A DNA stretch of 64,000 bases from Salegentibacter mishustinae (GCF_002900095.1 NZ_LLKN01000001.1:558001-622000), one strand, 5' to 3'. Numbered from the stretch's first letter, positions 18,375 to 27,107 are shown. The notes: generated by a model from the letters alone, not told the origin. A program made the numbers and translations.

Positions 18375-18439
18375 GAACAATGATTCTTAGTTTGCGGCTA
18401 ATGCTGTTAAATAGATCAAATAAAAGAACCACAATCCAA

Positions 18440-18510
18440 TGCGCCCTATGCTGTTTTTACTTAACGCTTAACTTCCCGTACACTATAAAAACAGCACAGG
18501 ATCCGGCGCA
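18440..18510. other. Candidate transfer origin (oriT): two-level inverted repeat with TGCGCCCT
   Basis: Outer arms TGCGCC (18440-18445) and GGCGCA (18505-18510) enclose inner arms GCTGTTTTTA (18450-18459) and TAAAAACAGC (18486-18495). The left arm reads TGCGCCCT, like the nic-proximal segment of MOB_Q-type transfer origins (RSF1010/R1162). It lies 65 bp downstream of the BfmA-like gene. A long open frame on the plus strand across this site (18380-18664) looks accidental. A terminator or operator role is also possible. Confidence 0.4.
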
Positions 18511-18591
18511 AGGTTATGGTAGATATGGGGCAAAAGACAGAATAAACCTAATTACTTGGTTTATTATAATACACATATTAACATTTTTAGC

Positions 18592-18599
18592 TATATTTG
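18592..18599 (+). promoter_or_regulatory. Probable -7 promoter element for hipBA
   Basis: TATATTTG matches the Bacteroidota -7 consensus TAnnTTTG and ends 18 bp before the preferred HipB start. No good -33 TTG is seen at the expected distance, so strength is doubtful. Confidence 0.45.
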
Positions 18600-18617
18600 T
18601 TTACTATAACATACATT

Positions 18618-18881
18618 ATGCTCGAACTCGTCACTATAAAGCAAACCAAAGAAGAACTAGGTAAATGGTGCAAACTTCAGAGAGGTCGTTTTGAATTAAG
18701 CCAGCAAGAATTGGCTGATCAACTGGGAATATCTCGATATACTATTCAAAAATTTGAAAGTGGTAAAAATTCAACAATTGATACCATTTTAAAAATTGCC
18801 CACCATTTCGATGATTTGGAGAAGTTTTATAATGGTGTAAAAGCTTATAATGAAAAAAATACTAATAGCTCCTTATATTAA
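18618..18881 (+). CDS. hipB: HipB-like antitoxin, XRE-family HTH
   Basis: An 87-residue antitoxin from the Met at 18618. The frame is open from an ATG at 18597, but that ATG lies inside the putative promoter, so I choose the internal Met (MLELVTIKQTKEEL). Residues 25-65 (LSQQELADQLGISRYTIQKFESG) form a classic Cro/C1 HTH. It should bind its own promoter and neutralise HipA. It is 5 bp from hipA, a standard antitoxin-first operon. Confidence 0.82.
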   Translation: MLELVTIKQTKEELGKWCKLQRGRFELSQQELADQLGISRYTIQKFESGKNSTIDTILKIAHHFDDLEKFYNGVKAYNEKNTNSSLY

Positions 18882-18886
18882 CCATT

Positions 18887-20149
18887 ATGGCTAAAAATAC
18901 TATCCTAAATGTAAAACTATTTGATTATGAGGTTGGAAAGTTAGGTTACGATTTGGATCAACGAAAAAGTTTCTTTCAGTATAATCCTGAATTTTTAGAA
19001 ACCAATGAATTGCTGAACATTTTTCCATATATCATTAAACGAATAAAACCTGTACAGGTATTCTCTGAATTTGAAGGAAATACTTTTAAAGGACTTCCTC
19101 CCGCCATAGCTGATTCCCTTCCAGATATGTTTGGAAATATCATTTTTAAGGAATGGTTTGAAGCCAATAATAAAGATAAAACTAAACTCACCCCACTGGA
19201 GCAGTTAACCTATGTAGCTAATCGTGGGATGGGTGCTTTGGAATATGAACCGGCACAAAATATTCCAAAAACTTCAGCAATTGACCTGGAAGAAATAATT
19301 GAAGTATTAAAAAAAGTAATTGATCAGAAAGAACAGACATCAGAAAAGAATTTTGATAACCTGGCTTTACTAAATATTTTCAAAATGGGTACCTCTGCCG
19401 GTGGTGCCAGACCAAAACTTTTAATTTCAGAAAACATTGAAACAGGAGAGATTATTCCGGGAGATATTGTTTCCTCTAGAGATTACAAACATTACCTGGT
19501 AAAGCTTTCTTTAAACGAAGGTAAATACAATAAAGAAGTTATAGAATATGCTTACTATAAGATGGCTACCGCTGCAGGAATAACAATGATGCCTTCTAAA
19601 TTGATTAACGATAAACATTTCACTACGCTTAGGTACGATAGGCAAAATGGAACAAAGCAACACGTTTTAACCGCAAGCGGTTTGACAGGATGGGACTTCC
19701 AAAAACCAGATAACTCATCTTATGAAAATCTTTTCAAATTAGCACTGGATTTAAAAGTACCATACAATGAGATTCAGGAAATTTTTAAGCGAATGGTTTT
19801 CAATCTGGTCTTTGCTAATATTGATGATCATCTAAAAAATCATTCTTTTATATATGATAAGAATTCTGACAAATGGAACCTCGCTCCTGCTTACGACCTC
19901 ACCTACCCATTAAACGTAGATTTCAATTATCATAAAATCAGTCGTGCGCTGTCTATTAATAATAAACGTGATAACATCCAGCTAAAGGATTTACTTGGAT
20001 TAGCAGAAGAATTTTCCGTGAAAAACCCGAAAGGAATTATTGAGAAAGTTCAGGAGCAGATTTCTGAATGGCCGCGAATATCAGAAGAGCTTAATATTCC
20101 TGCTTACATTGTAGAAAAAATCTCCAAAGACTTCAAAATCTTTATTTAA
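18887..20149 (+). CDS. hipA: HipA-like serine/threonine kinase toxin
   Basis: A 420-residue HipA family kinase, close to the usual 420-440. The N-terminal domain is followed by the ATP-loop region TSAGGARPKLLI and by LTASGLTGWD; catalytic residues are in VFANIDDHLKNHSF (the D..N motif of HipA) and the metal-binding DL is in NLAPAYDLTYP. In E. coli HipA phosphorylates glutamyl-tRNA synthetase and causes persistence; the target of this divergent homologue is not known. With HipB it forms a toxin-antitoxin pair that could stabilise the element. Confidence 0.9.
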   Translation: MAKNTILNVKLFDYEVGKLGYDLDQRKSFFQYNPEFLETNELLNIFPYIIKRIKPVQVFSEFEGNTFKGLPPAIADSLPDMFGNIIFKEWFEANNKDKTKLTPLEQLTYVANRGMGALEYEPAQNIPKTSAIDLEEIIEVLKKVIDQKEQTSEKNFDNLALLNIFKMGTSAGGARPKLLISENIETGEIIPGDIVSSRDYKHYLVKLSLNEGKYNKEVIEYAYYKMATAAGITMMPSKLINDKHFTTLRYDRQNGTKQHVLTASGLTGWDFQKPDNSSYENLFKLALDLKVPYNEIQEIFKRMVFNLVFANIDDHLKNHSFIYDKNSDKWNLAPAYDLTYPLNVDFNYHKISRALSINNKRDNIQLKDLLGLAEEFSVKNPKGIIEKVQEQISEWPRISEELNIPAYIVEKISKDFKIFI

Positions 20150-20460
20150 CTACGGGTTTTCCCTTATTTTTTATAGGAAATCATAATTATTTTCAGTAAT
20201 TATGTTAATCTTATTTGGCCTACCCTACTATTCCAAAAAATGAAAGCGACCCGTTAAGGCCGCTTTAAATGTTTTCACAACGGAGTAATCCTTATTGTAT
20301 TATTATTCAACAAATTGATTCTAAAGGTGGTAAACCTTAGAAGTCTCTAACTAAAATATTAACATAAATACAATGCTTCAAACATTATTAAAAATAGGCG
20401 AATGGCAGAGCCAGGGGAAAAGTAAATGGGAATGGTTTCATCTATACAATTACTAAAATT
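20150..20460. other. Region between hipA and the cas operon
   Basis: These 311 bp hold an imperfect hairpin at 20243-20266 (AAAGCGACC and GGCCGCTTT, one mismatch, then a T-rich tail) that may end the hipBA transcript, and an out-of-frame start of cas8b at 20373-20456 described separately. No clear TAnnTTTG promoter for the cas operon is visible by eye. Confidence 0.5.
20373..20456 (+). pseudogene. Out-of-frame N-terminal segment of cas8b
   Basis: An ATG at 20373 opens 27 codons (MLQTLLKIGEWQSQG..., then WEWFHLYNY) before a TAA at 20454-20456. The peptide looks like the usual start of Cas8b/Csh1 proteins, which begin with a short helix of the type MLxxLxxIG. The frame differs by one base from that of the main cas8b frame beginning at 20461. 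Either a one-base insertion (or two-base deletion) has split the gene, or this is a short upstream frame that resembles it by chance. Confidence 0.5.
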
Positions 20461-21870
20461 ATGCAAGACAGGGCAATAACAGATATTGGAAAATTAGAAT
20501 TTAAGAAGAACTCAGACCTTAAGCCATATGAGCTTTTCACACAAGAACCCTATCCTAATAAAATTTGTAAGATGCTTTTGATTGAATTCCAGCAAAAGGA
20601 TGGAGAAATATCCTTTAAAGGAATTGACGTGCAAAATGTAAATGAGCAAAACTATTCACGATACGCTTATCGTAAAGGTTCTGCGCGTGGTGGTGATATT
20701 ACGTTCACAACCAAATTTGGTGATTTAGACAAAAAACTAAACACTCTTATTAATACCCAATTCCCAAACTTAATTGAACTATCTGAAACAGAAGAAATAG
20801 AAAATGTTGGCTTTTTCAAAGACTGGAAAAACTCGTTTATTGAGAATTACGATCAGCTTAAGGAAGAATTGCAAAAAGCATATGACAATCAAGAAAAACA
20901 GGATAAGCTCAATAGCGCATTTACTCTAACCATTGACGTAGATGGTAAAAGAAAGCTATTATCTGATTTTAATTCAGTACAGCAATTAATTGCCAAAAAT
21001 GGAATAGAAGGAAATTACAAAAAATATGGAGTTACTTCTAAGGGCGAATATAAAGAGTGTAGCGTATGTCATAAATCTAAACCGGAAGTTTATGGTTTTG
21101 GCTCTCCCTTTAAATATAGCACAGTAGATAAAACAGGAACAGTGAGCGGGTTCTTTAATCAGAAAAACAACTGGATAAATTATCCTATTTGTGAAACTTG
21201 TGCGATTGAAATGGAATTGGGAAAAAACTACATCACGAAATACCTTACAAAATATTTTTTTGGTAAAAGTTACTTCTTAATTCCCAAAGCAGTTCTCCCT
21301 AACGATACCGAATCACTGAATAATGCTTTAAGCCTTTTTAATGAAATTGATTATCAAATAAAAAACAGTGAATCTATTTCCTCTTCTGAAGATTTTTTGA
21401 TGGAAAGAATTGGAGACATCAATAACAATGTATTCACATTAAACCTTCTTTTTTTTGAAGAAAACCCTACCACGAAAGCAATTAAAATAAAGATGATGCT
21501 GGAAGAAATCCCTCCATCACGGTTTCGGAAATTGTTTATTGAAGTTCCGAAAATAGTAAATAAGAATCCCCTTTTTAAGGATATCGATTATCACTACAAG
21601 AAGAAGCAAAAACAAGACTTGCGATTTAGTTTTAGATTAATCAAACAATTCTTCGAGGATAATTTCTATGAAATGACCTATAAAATATTTATGGGTAGAA
21701 AAATAAATGAAAAGGAATTGCATAAACGCTTTATGAAAGTTATACGGGCAAATTATATTAAAAAGGCAAATAACGAAGGTTTTGTTGAAAGGGGGGATTT
21801 ATTAATTGCGAAGTGCTATTTACTCCAAAACTATTTTTCAGAACTCAATCTAATTAATTATGAAAACTAA
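20461..21870 (+). CDS. cas8b: Type I-B Cascade large subunit Cas8b (Csh1/TM1802-like)
   Basis: A 469-residue protein. The stretch YAYRKGSARGGDITFTTKFGD (about residues 70-90) fits the conserved YxRxGSxRGxDxT-type region of TM1802 proteins, and a four-cysteine zinc site is formed by CSVC (about 200-203) and CETC (about 244-247). It is shorter than the 600-plus residues usual for the family because the C-terminal part is a separate downstream gene and the N-terminal segment lies out of frame upstream. ATG 20461 is the first in-frame Met; the true start is uncertain. It would recognise the PAM in the interference complex. Confidence 0.8.
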   Translation: MQDRAITDIGKLEFKKNSDLKPYELFTQEPYPNKICKMLLIEFQQKDGEISFKGIDVQNVNEQNYSRYAYRKGSARGGDITFTTKFGDLDKKLNTLINTQFPNLIELSETEEIENVGFFKDWKNSFIENYDQLKEELQKAYDNQEKQDKLNSAFTLTIDVDGKRKLLSDFNSVQQLIAKNGIEGNYKKYGVTSKGEYKECSVCHKSKPEVYGFGSPFKYSTVDKTGTVSGFFNQKNNWINYPICETCAIEMELGKNYITKYLTKYFFGKSYFLIPKAVLPNDTESLNNALSLFNEIDYQIKNSESISSSEDFLMERIGDINNNVFTLNLLFFEENPTTKAIKIKMMLEEIPPSRFRKLFIEVPKIVNKNPLFKDIDYHYKKKQKQDLRFSFRLIKQFFEDNFYEMTYKIFMGRKINEKELHKRFMKVIRANYIKKANNEGFVERGDLLIAKCYLLQNYFSELNLINYEN

Positions 21871-21881
21871 ATATTAGAACT

Positions 21882-22301
21882 ATGGTAACCGAAGAAGAAA
21901 AAGAAGAAATCAGTAAAAAAGTTTCATTCGATTTTGAAAAGCTTAAAGGCTTCATATCAGAAAACGAAGATTTTGTAAAAAAAGATGCATCAGCAGGAAT
22001 TTTCAGCCTTGGTGTGCTCGTTCATTTGGTTTTTAGTATGCAACAAGCCAACCTAGGCAGTACACCTTTTGAGAAAAAACTAAAGGGATTGCATATTGCA
22101 TCGAGAGATGTTGAGCGAATTTATACAGAGGCAGTAGAAAAGATAAATCAATATTCCTATCAGAATACCTATAAAGACCTTCGTGAATTTATCGCCGATA
22201 AGTTAAGTACTCATAAAAAGGAGATCGAAAAAATGTCTAATCAGGAAATCTCATTCAATTTTGTATGTGGACTTGAATTAGGAAGAAAATTTAAATCTTA
22301 A
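21882..22301 (+). CDS. Stand-alone small subunit resembling the Cas8b C-terminal domain (Cas11b-like)
   Basis: A 139-residue helical protein starting 11 bp after cas8b. AGIFSLGVLVHLVFSMQQ, STPFEKKLKGLHI, DVERIYTEAVEKINQY and EISFNFVCGLELGRKFK match in order the C-terminal region of full-length TM1802/Csh1 proteins (LGVLV, PFxKKLxGL, EISFYFVLGM). In other type I-B systems this part is made both as the Cas8b tail and as free Cas11b by internal initiation. Here it has its own start, stop and short intergenic gap, so I infer a discrete small subunit that lines the crRNA backbone. Confidence 0.7.
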   Translation: MVTEEEKEEISKKVSFDFEKLKGFISENEDFVKKDASAGIFSLGVLVHLVFSMQQANLGSTPFEKKLKGLHIASRDVERIYTEAVEKINQYSYQNTYKDLREFIADKLSTHKKEIEKMSNQEISFNFVCGLELGRKFKS

Positions 22302-22325
22302 TAACCAATCAGAAAAACAGTAATA

Positions 22326-23243
22326 ATGGAAGAAATTAAAAACCGATCAGAAATCTTATTTCTATATGAAATAGAAAATGCAAATCCCAATGGCGATCCC
22401 TTAAATGAAAACCGTCCAAGATTTGATACAGAAGAAAATAAAGTACTCGTTTCAGATGTACGCCTAAAGAGAACAATTAGAGATTATTGGTTTGAATACA
22501 AAGGCTTTAATGGCTCTAATGGCAAAGATATTTTCGTAAGAGAAACGAAATATTCTGATGGTAAAGAAGAATATATTTCATCTGGTTCACGAAGGGCTGA
22601 ATTGTTCAAAGAAAGTAGTGACAAAGTATTAGAAACTTGTATTGATGTTCGGGTTTTTGGAGGTGTTTTGCCAATCAAAAAGGACACGTTTACTTATACT
22701 GGACCTGTACAATTTCAAATGGGTAAATCATTGCATCAAACGGAAATTATTACGGAACAAGGAACAGGTGCTTTTGCTTCAGGGGATAAAAAGAAACAAA
22801 CTACATTTAGAACAGAATATAAAATTCCGTACTCACTTATTGGTTTCAATGGAATTGTAAATGAAAAAGCTGCACAATATACCAAAATGACCGAAGAAGA
22901 CCGGAAATTATTACTAGAAGGTATTTGGAATGGAACAAAAAACCTCATTTCACGTTCTAAATTTGGCCAGAATCCTTTATTGCTTTTTACCGTAAACTAT
23001 AAGGAACCGTATTATATCGGAGGTTTGAGACAGCGTTTAAAAATTCACTCCGAAAAAAGTGATTTACAAATAAGAAATACCGAAGATTATAAAGTAGATC
23101 TTACAGGACTGCTTAAAGAAATTAAGGCACAATCTGATAAAATCACTTCTGTAGAGGTTCAGGTTGATAGTCGCTTAGAATTTTTGAACAATGGTGAAGC
23201 CTATTCTTTAGAAAACAAAACATACCAGGTAAATGATTTCTAA
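22326..23243 (+). CDS. cas7: Cascade backbone protein Cas7 (Csh2-type)
   Basis: A 305-residue Cas7 of the type I-B (Csh2) branch. The diagnostic start LYEIENANPNGDPLNENRPR is followed by VSDVRLKRTIRDYW, both typical of the RRM-fold Csh2 family, and GTGAFASGDKKKQTTFRTEYKIPYSLIGF fits the thumb region. It polymerises along the crRNA spacer. It overlaps cas5 by 11 bp, implying coupled translation. Length is normal. Confidence 0.95.
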   Translation: MEEIKNRSEILFLYEIENANPNGDPLNENRPRFDTEENKVLVSDVRLKRTIRDYWFEYKGFNGSNGKDIFVRETKYSDGKEEYISSGSRRAELFKESSDKVLETCIDVRVFGGVLPIKKDTFTYTGPVQFQMGKSLHQTEIITEQGTGAFASGDKKKQTTFRTEYKIPYSLIGFNGIVNEKAAQYTKMTEEDRKLLLEGIWNGTKNLISRSKFGQNPLLLFTVNYKEPYYIGGLRQRLKIHSEKSDLQIRNTEDYKVDLTGLLKEIKAQSDKITSVEVQVDSRLEFLNNGEAYSLENKTYQVNDF

Positions 23244-23994
23244 AACAGCACTCATATTCGATATTTCTGGGGAATATGGACATTTTAGAAAATTCAATAC
23301 CACGACTTCTCCGTTAACTTATAGTATTCCAACACCATCTGCCATTTTTGGACTTTTAGGAGCAGTTTTGGGTATAGAGCGAGAAGATTCTCACAATAAA
23401 ATAGGAGAAAAAAAAGAGCATTTAAGAGATGTTTTCTCCAGTAAAAATGCTTCTGTTGCAGTTAGACCACTTTCAGAAATAAAGAAGGTAAATATCGGCT
23501 TTAATCTTTTAGATACAGGCTCTTACAAATCGTTCTTTAATGTGACAAATAGAACTCAAATTGAGTATGAAATTTTAAAAGATCCGAAGTTCAGAATTTA
23601 TTTGAGCTGGGATCATAGATTAAAAGAGGAGTTGACTGAACGCTTAAAAAACAAGAGATTTCATTTTAATCCTTATTTGGGCATTAGCCAAATGACTGCT
23701 GATCTGGAATTTGTAGAAGAAAAAGAGTTAATTGAAATTTCTGAAATGGATTATGTTGATTTTAATACGGCTATCAACCTTTCGGAAGTACAATCGGAAA
23801 AAGCTCCTATTGATATTGATTTTATAAAAGAAAGAACTTTTCAGGTTGAAACCTTTCCGCTGGATATGCAAATTGATAGAACAATTAAACGTTACGGAGA
23901 AATTTTAGTTGAAATGAATGGCGATACTGTAAGGGCAATTCCCAATAAAAATTCCTTTACTATTGAAAATGAAGGAAACATACAATTCCTATGA
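23233..23994 (+). CDS. cas5: Cascade subunit Cas5 (type I-B)
   Basis: A 253-residue Cas5b. The N-terminal strand and the glycine-rich turn ISGEYGHFRKFNTTTSPLTYSIPTPSAIFGLLGAVLGI are typical of the Cas5h/Cas5b group. It caps the 5' handle of the crRNA in the complex. It overlaps cas7 at its start and cas3 by 4 bp (ATGA) at its end. Confidence 0.93.
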   Translation: MISKTALIFDISGEYGHFRKFNTTTSPLTYSIPTPSAIFGLLGAVLGIEREDSHNKIGEKKEHLRDVFSSKNASVAVRPLSEIKKVNIGFNLLDTGSYKSFFNVTNRTQIEYEILKDPKFRIYLSWDHRLKEELTERLKNKRFHFNPYLGISQMTADLEFVEEKELIEISEMDYVDFNTAINLSEVQSEKAPIDIDFIKERTFQVETFPLDMQIDRTIKRYGEILVEMNGDTVRAIPNKNSFTIENEGNIQFL

Positions 23995-26396
23995 AAACTA
24001 TCGAATCACATCCGGGAATTCCGTTGGTCAATCATCTTTCAGAAGTTGCAAAAAACTGCTTAAAGATTGCCAATGAGAATACTACAGATTTTGGTTTCGA
24101 TAGAAAAATAAAAGCCGATTTGCTTTTTATTTGCGGCTTTTATCACGATTCAGGGAAGGCTACTTCTTATTTTCAAAATTACCTGAAAAATCCGGACAAA
24201 CCCCATAATAGTTTAAAAAACCATTCTCTTCCTTCGGCTGTTTTTGTTCTCTACGTTGCCCAAAAATACTTAAGAGAAAGTGGACTTACTAAAGATGAGA
24301 AGTTTTTGTTAAGTGTGATTTGCTTTATTGTAGTAAGAAGACATCACGGTAATCTTGGCAACTTTAATATTGAATTAGGCATTGACCATTTTAAGGAGGA
24401 TTTAGAGAAGCAATTTAAATCAATAGACAAAGAAGCTATTCAAGAAATCATCCAAATAGGAAATGAAAAACTTGAAATTTCTGTGGACTGGAGTAATTTC
24501 GTCAATTGGTTTGAAGATGACGAATTTAGTAAAGAAACACGTCTTGAACTCATCGCATTTTACAATCTCAATTTTCAGAAAAAATGGGAAAATCCTAAAA
24601 AATCTAAAACATATTATCTTTTCTTATGGATGTTTGGAGCCTTATTATTCTCCGACAAATCTGATGTTATACTCGCTGGAAAATTTCCAGAAATTCAAAA
24701 TCTGAATTTAAATTACTTAACTGAATTTCGGGAAGATAAAGGGTTTAATAAGTCATCAACGGCTATAAATAATCTTAAAAATGAAGCATATTTTTCTGTC
24801 TTAAAATCTTTAGAAAATCAATTTGAAACTTCAAAACATTTCTATTCCATTACATTACCTACGGGTTTGGGGAAAACACTCACCTCTCTTGGAGCTTCAT
24901 TGAAATTAAAGGAATTAGCAAAACTAAAGGAAGGGAAAATTATAATAGCCATTCCATTTACCAGCATTATCGATCAAAATTATGAAGTTTATCGCGAGGT
25001 ATTCAATGATCCTGATAACTCACTGCTTTTAAAACATCACCATTTAGCTGAACCCAAATATAAAGAAAGTGAAGATGCTGTTCGCGATTCGCAAGAAAGT
25101 CAATATTTAATAGAAACCTGGCAGAGTTCTGTGGTAGTAACCACATTTGTACAGCTATTAGAATGCCTAATTACCAACAACAAAACTAAGCTACTTAAAT
25201 TTTCCGCTTTATCTAATTCAGTAATTATTTTAGATGAAGTTCAACAAATTCCACATCCAATTTGGGAAGTTATTCGCCAAGCTTTTTTCTCAATAGCAGA
25301 ACATTTGAACTGCTATATTATTTTAATGTCTGCCACACAACCTCTAATTTTTAAGCCTGAAGAAGAAATCACAGAATTGGTAGAGAATCATCAACGTTAC
25401 TTCTCATTCTTCAATCGAACAAGACTTGTAAATAAAACAAAGAAAAGTATTCCATTAGATGAATTTACTGAAGCCATCCTTGAATATTGTCTAGATAATC
25501 CAAAGAAAGATGTTTTAATCATTTTGAACACAAAAAAGACAACACTTGAAACCTACCGGAATATTTATAAAAGTTTAGACAAAGAAGAAAATGAGATTTT
25601 TTATTTAACAACCTTAATCACTCCTTTTGAAAGAAAAAAAATCATCGATAAAATAAAAACAGAAAAAAATGGTAAACGGAAAATAATTGTTAGTACGCAA
25701 CTGGTCGAAGCAGGCGTCGACATTTCCGTAGATACAGTTTTCAGGGCACTTGCCCCTTTAGATTCTATTATTCAGGCAGCGGGAAGAGCCAACAGGTATG
25801 ATGAAAAGGACGGTGTAAGTGAAGTTTATCTTTATAAAATTGAAGAATTAGAAAAAGTGACTGGTTTTATCTATGGCGCTGATTTAATTAAGAAAACAGA
25901 AAATGTTTTAAAAAATTATGACGCCATTGAAGAAAAGGAATATTTGCAATTAATACAGAACTATTTTGAGCAAGTAAAAGACCTTTCAGTCTATTCTGAA
26001 AACAAATACCTCAAAAGCTTATTAGCTTTAAATTTTGAAGAAACAGGAAATTTTCAGCTCATTGAAGATACAAAAGTAGAATCCATTTTTATTGGCTTGA
26101 ATGAAAACGCAAAAGAAGTCTGGAGAAAATTTTTAGAAATTAAAGAAGATGAGAAATTAGATATTTTTGAAAAGAAAAAAGCTTTTGCTTCAATTAAAGC
26201 GGAATTCTATGATTACGTATTAAATATCAATATTCCCTATGACGCTGAAGATATTGGACTTCCCTTTGAACCTACATTAGGATTCTATTATGTGGATCTA
26301 GAAAGTCAAACCGTCCCAATATATAATTGTAATACAGATTTTACTTCAAATAGGGAAGGATATGTTTTTGAAGGGATAAACACCTTAATATTTTAA
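23991..26396 (+). CDS. cas3: CRISPR helicase-nuclease Cas3 (HD domain fused to SF2 helicase)
   Basis: An 801-residue fusion in the usual order. The HD nuclease occupies about residues 1-230: His at 7 and 14, HD in GFYHDSGKA near 53-54, and RRHHGNLGN near 118. The helicase follows: Walker A LPTGLGKT near 290, DEVQ box (ILDEVQQIPHPIW) near 414, SATQP near 446, and motif VI with QAAGRANRY near 598. It unwinds and degrades the non-target strand after Cascade binding. All catalytic motifs appear intact. It overlaps cas5 by 4 bp. Confidence 0.96.
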   Translation: MKTIESHPGIPLVNHLSEVAKNCLKIANENTTDFGFDRKIKADLLFICGFYHDSGKATSYFQNYLKNPDKPHNSLKNHSLPSAVFVLYVAQKYLRESGLTKDEKFLLSVICFIVVRRHHGNLGNFNIELGIDHFKEDLEKQFKSIDKEAIQEIIQIGNEKLEISVDWSNFVNWFEDDEFSKETRLELIAFYNLNFQKKWENPKKSKTYYLFLWMFGALLFSDKSDVILAGKFPEIQNLNLNYLTEFREDKGFNKSSTAINNLKNEAYFSVLKSLENQFETSKHFYSITLPTGLGKTLTSLGASLKLKELAKLKEGKIIIAIPFTSIIDQNYEVYREVFNDPDNSLLLKHHHLAEPKYKESEDAVRDSQESQYLIETWQSSVVVTTFVQLLECLITNNKTKLLKFSALSNSVIILDEVQQIPHPIWEVIRQAFFSIAEHLNCYIILMSATQPLIFKPEEEITELVENHQRYFSFFNRTRLVNKTKKSIPLDEFTEAILEYCLDNPKKDVLIILNTKKTTLETYRNIYKSLDKEENEIFYLTTLITPFERKKIIDKIKTEKNGKRKIIVSTQLVEAGVDISVDTVFRALAPLDSIIQAAGRANRYDEKDGVSEVYLYKIEELEKVTGFIYGADLIKKTENVLKNYDAIEEKEYLQLIQNYFEQVKDLSVYSENKYLKSLLALNFEETGNFQLIEDTKVESIFIGLNENAKEVWRKFLEIKEDEKLDIFEKKKAFASIKAEFYDYVLNINIPYDAEDIGLPFEPTLGFYYVDLESQTVPIYNCNTDFTSNREGYVFEGINTLIF

Positions 26397-26420
26397 TAAT
26401 CCACTAAAACAAGGAATAAA

Positions 26421-27107
26421 ATGACTACAACCGCAACCACACAAGAACTTCAAGTTTGCCGTATTAAATTCCCGGAAATAAAACTGCAAACCAGAGACGC
26501 CCATAAACTTCGGGGTTATTTTGGAAATCTGTTTAAAGAGCACTCCCCTATGCTACACAATCATTATGAGGATGGTCGTTTCCGATATAAATATCCCAGC
26601 ATTCAATATAAAGTCATCAATAACATACCCACTTTAATTGGGATTGAAGAAGGAGCTGAATTATTACCAAGTCTATTTTTAAAAATAAAAGAACTGGATA
26701 TTAATGGGCAAAAATTCAGAATCAACGCTAAAAATATTGCTCTTACAAACGAAAAAACAGGATATAGTAGTAGCCTGCAAGAATATCAGTTTAAAACCCT
26801 TTGGATGGGGCTTAACCAAACCAATTATACCAAATATCATAAATTGGAAAGCGAAGTAGAAAAACAGGAGATGCTGAATGCCATTTTAGTAGGACATATT
26901 TTAAGCTTTTTTAGAAATACCGGGGTGGAATTAAATGCCAATGAACGTTTAATGGCAAAAGTAAATGTAGAAGAAAAAAGCACGCAATTTAAAGAAAACA
27001 AGATGATTGCCTTTTCGGGAAGTTTTATTGTCAATGCTTTGCTTCCCGATGAAATAGGATTAGGAAAATCGGTTTCCAGAGGATTTGGGACTATAAAACG
27101 AAGCTAA
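26421..27107 (+). CDS. cas6: crRNA-processing endoribonuclease Cas6
   Basis: A 228-residue protein with the Cas6/RAMP C-terminal glycine-rich loop GLGKSVSRGFGTIK (about residues 213-226). The N-terminal strand QVCRIKFPEIKL and the motif HKLRGYFGN suit a Cas6 of the divergent Bacteroidota/Archaea branch, with candidate catalytic His residues near 29, 41 and 46-48. It cuts the pre-crRNA within each repeat, leaving the ATTGAAAC handle. It is 24 bp after cas3 and immediately followed by cas1 with no gap. The placement after cas3 is unusual. Confidence 0.82.
   Translation: MTTTATTQELQVCRIKFPEIKLQTRDAHKLRGYFGNLFKEHSPMLHNHYEDGRFRYKYPSIQYKVINNIPTLIGIEEGAELLPSLFLKIKELDINGQKFRINAKNIALTNEKTGYSSSLQEYQFKTLWMGLNQTNYTKYHKLESEVEKQEMLNAILVGHILSFFRNTGVELNANERLMAKVNVEEKSTQFKENKMIAFSGSFIVNALLPDEIGLGKSVSRGFGTIKRS

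Noticed and set aside
18380-18664. Plus-strand 94-codon frame between the BfmA-like gene and hipB
   Set aside because: It overlaps the putative promoter and start of hipB in another frame, and its middle is explained by the inverted repeat. The peptide has no domain pattern.
13347-20149. Prophage
   Set aside because: No capsid, terminase, portal, tail or lysis gene is present; the RteC-like and BfmA-like genes point to a mobilizable element.
20150-20460. CreTA-like RNA toxin-antitoxin next to the cas genes
   Set aside because: I looked for a partial CRISPR repeat resembling ATTCCAGACC...GGATTGAAAC in this gap and between cas genes and saw none convincing; gaps between cas genes are too short.
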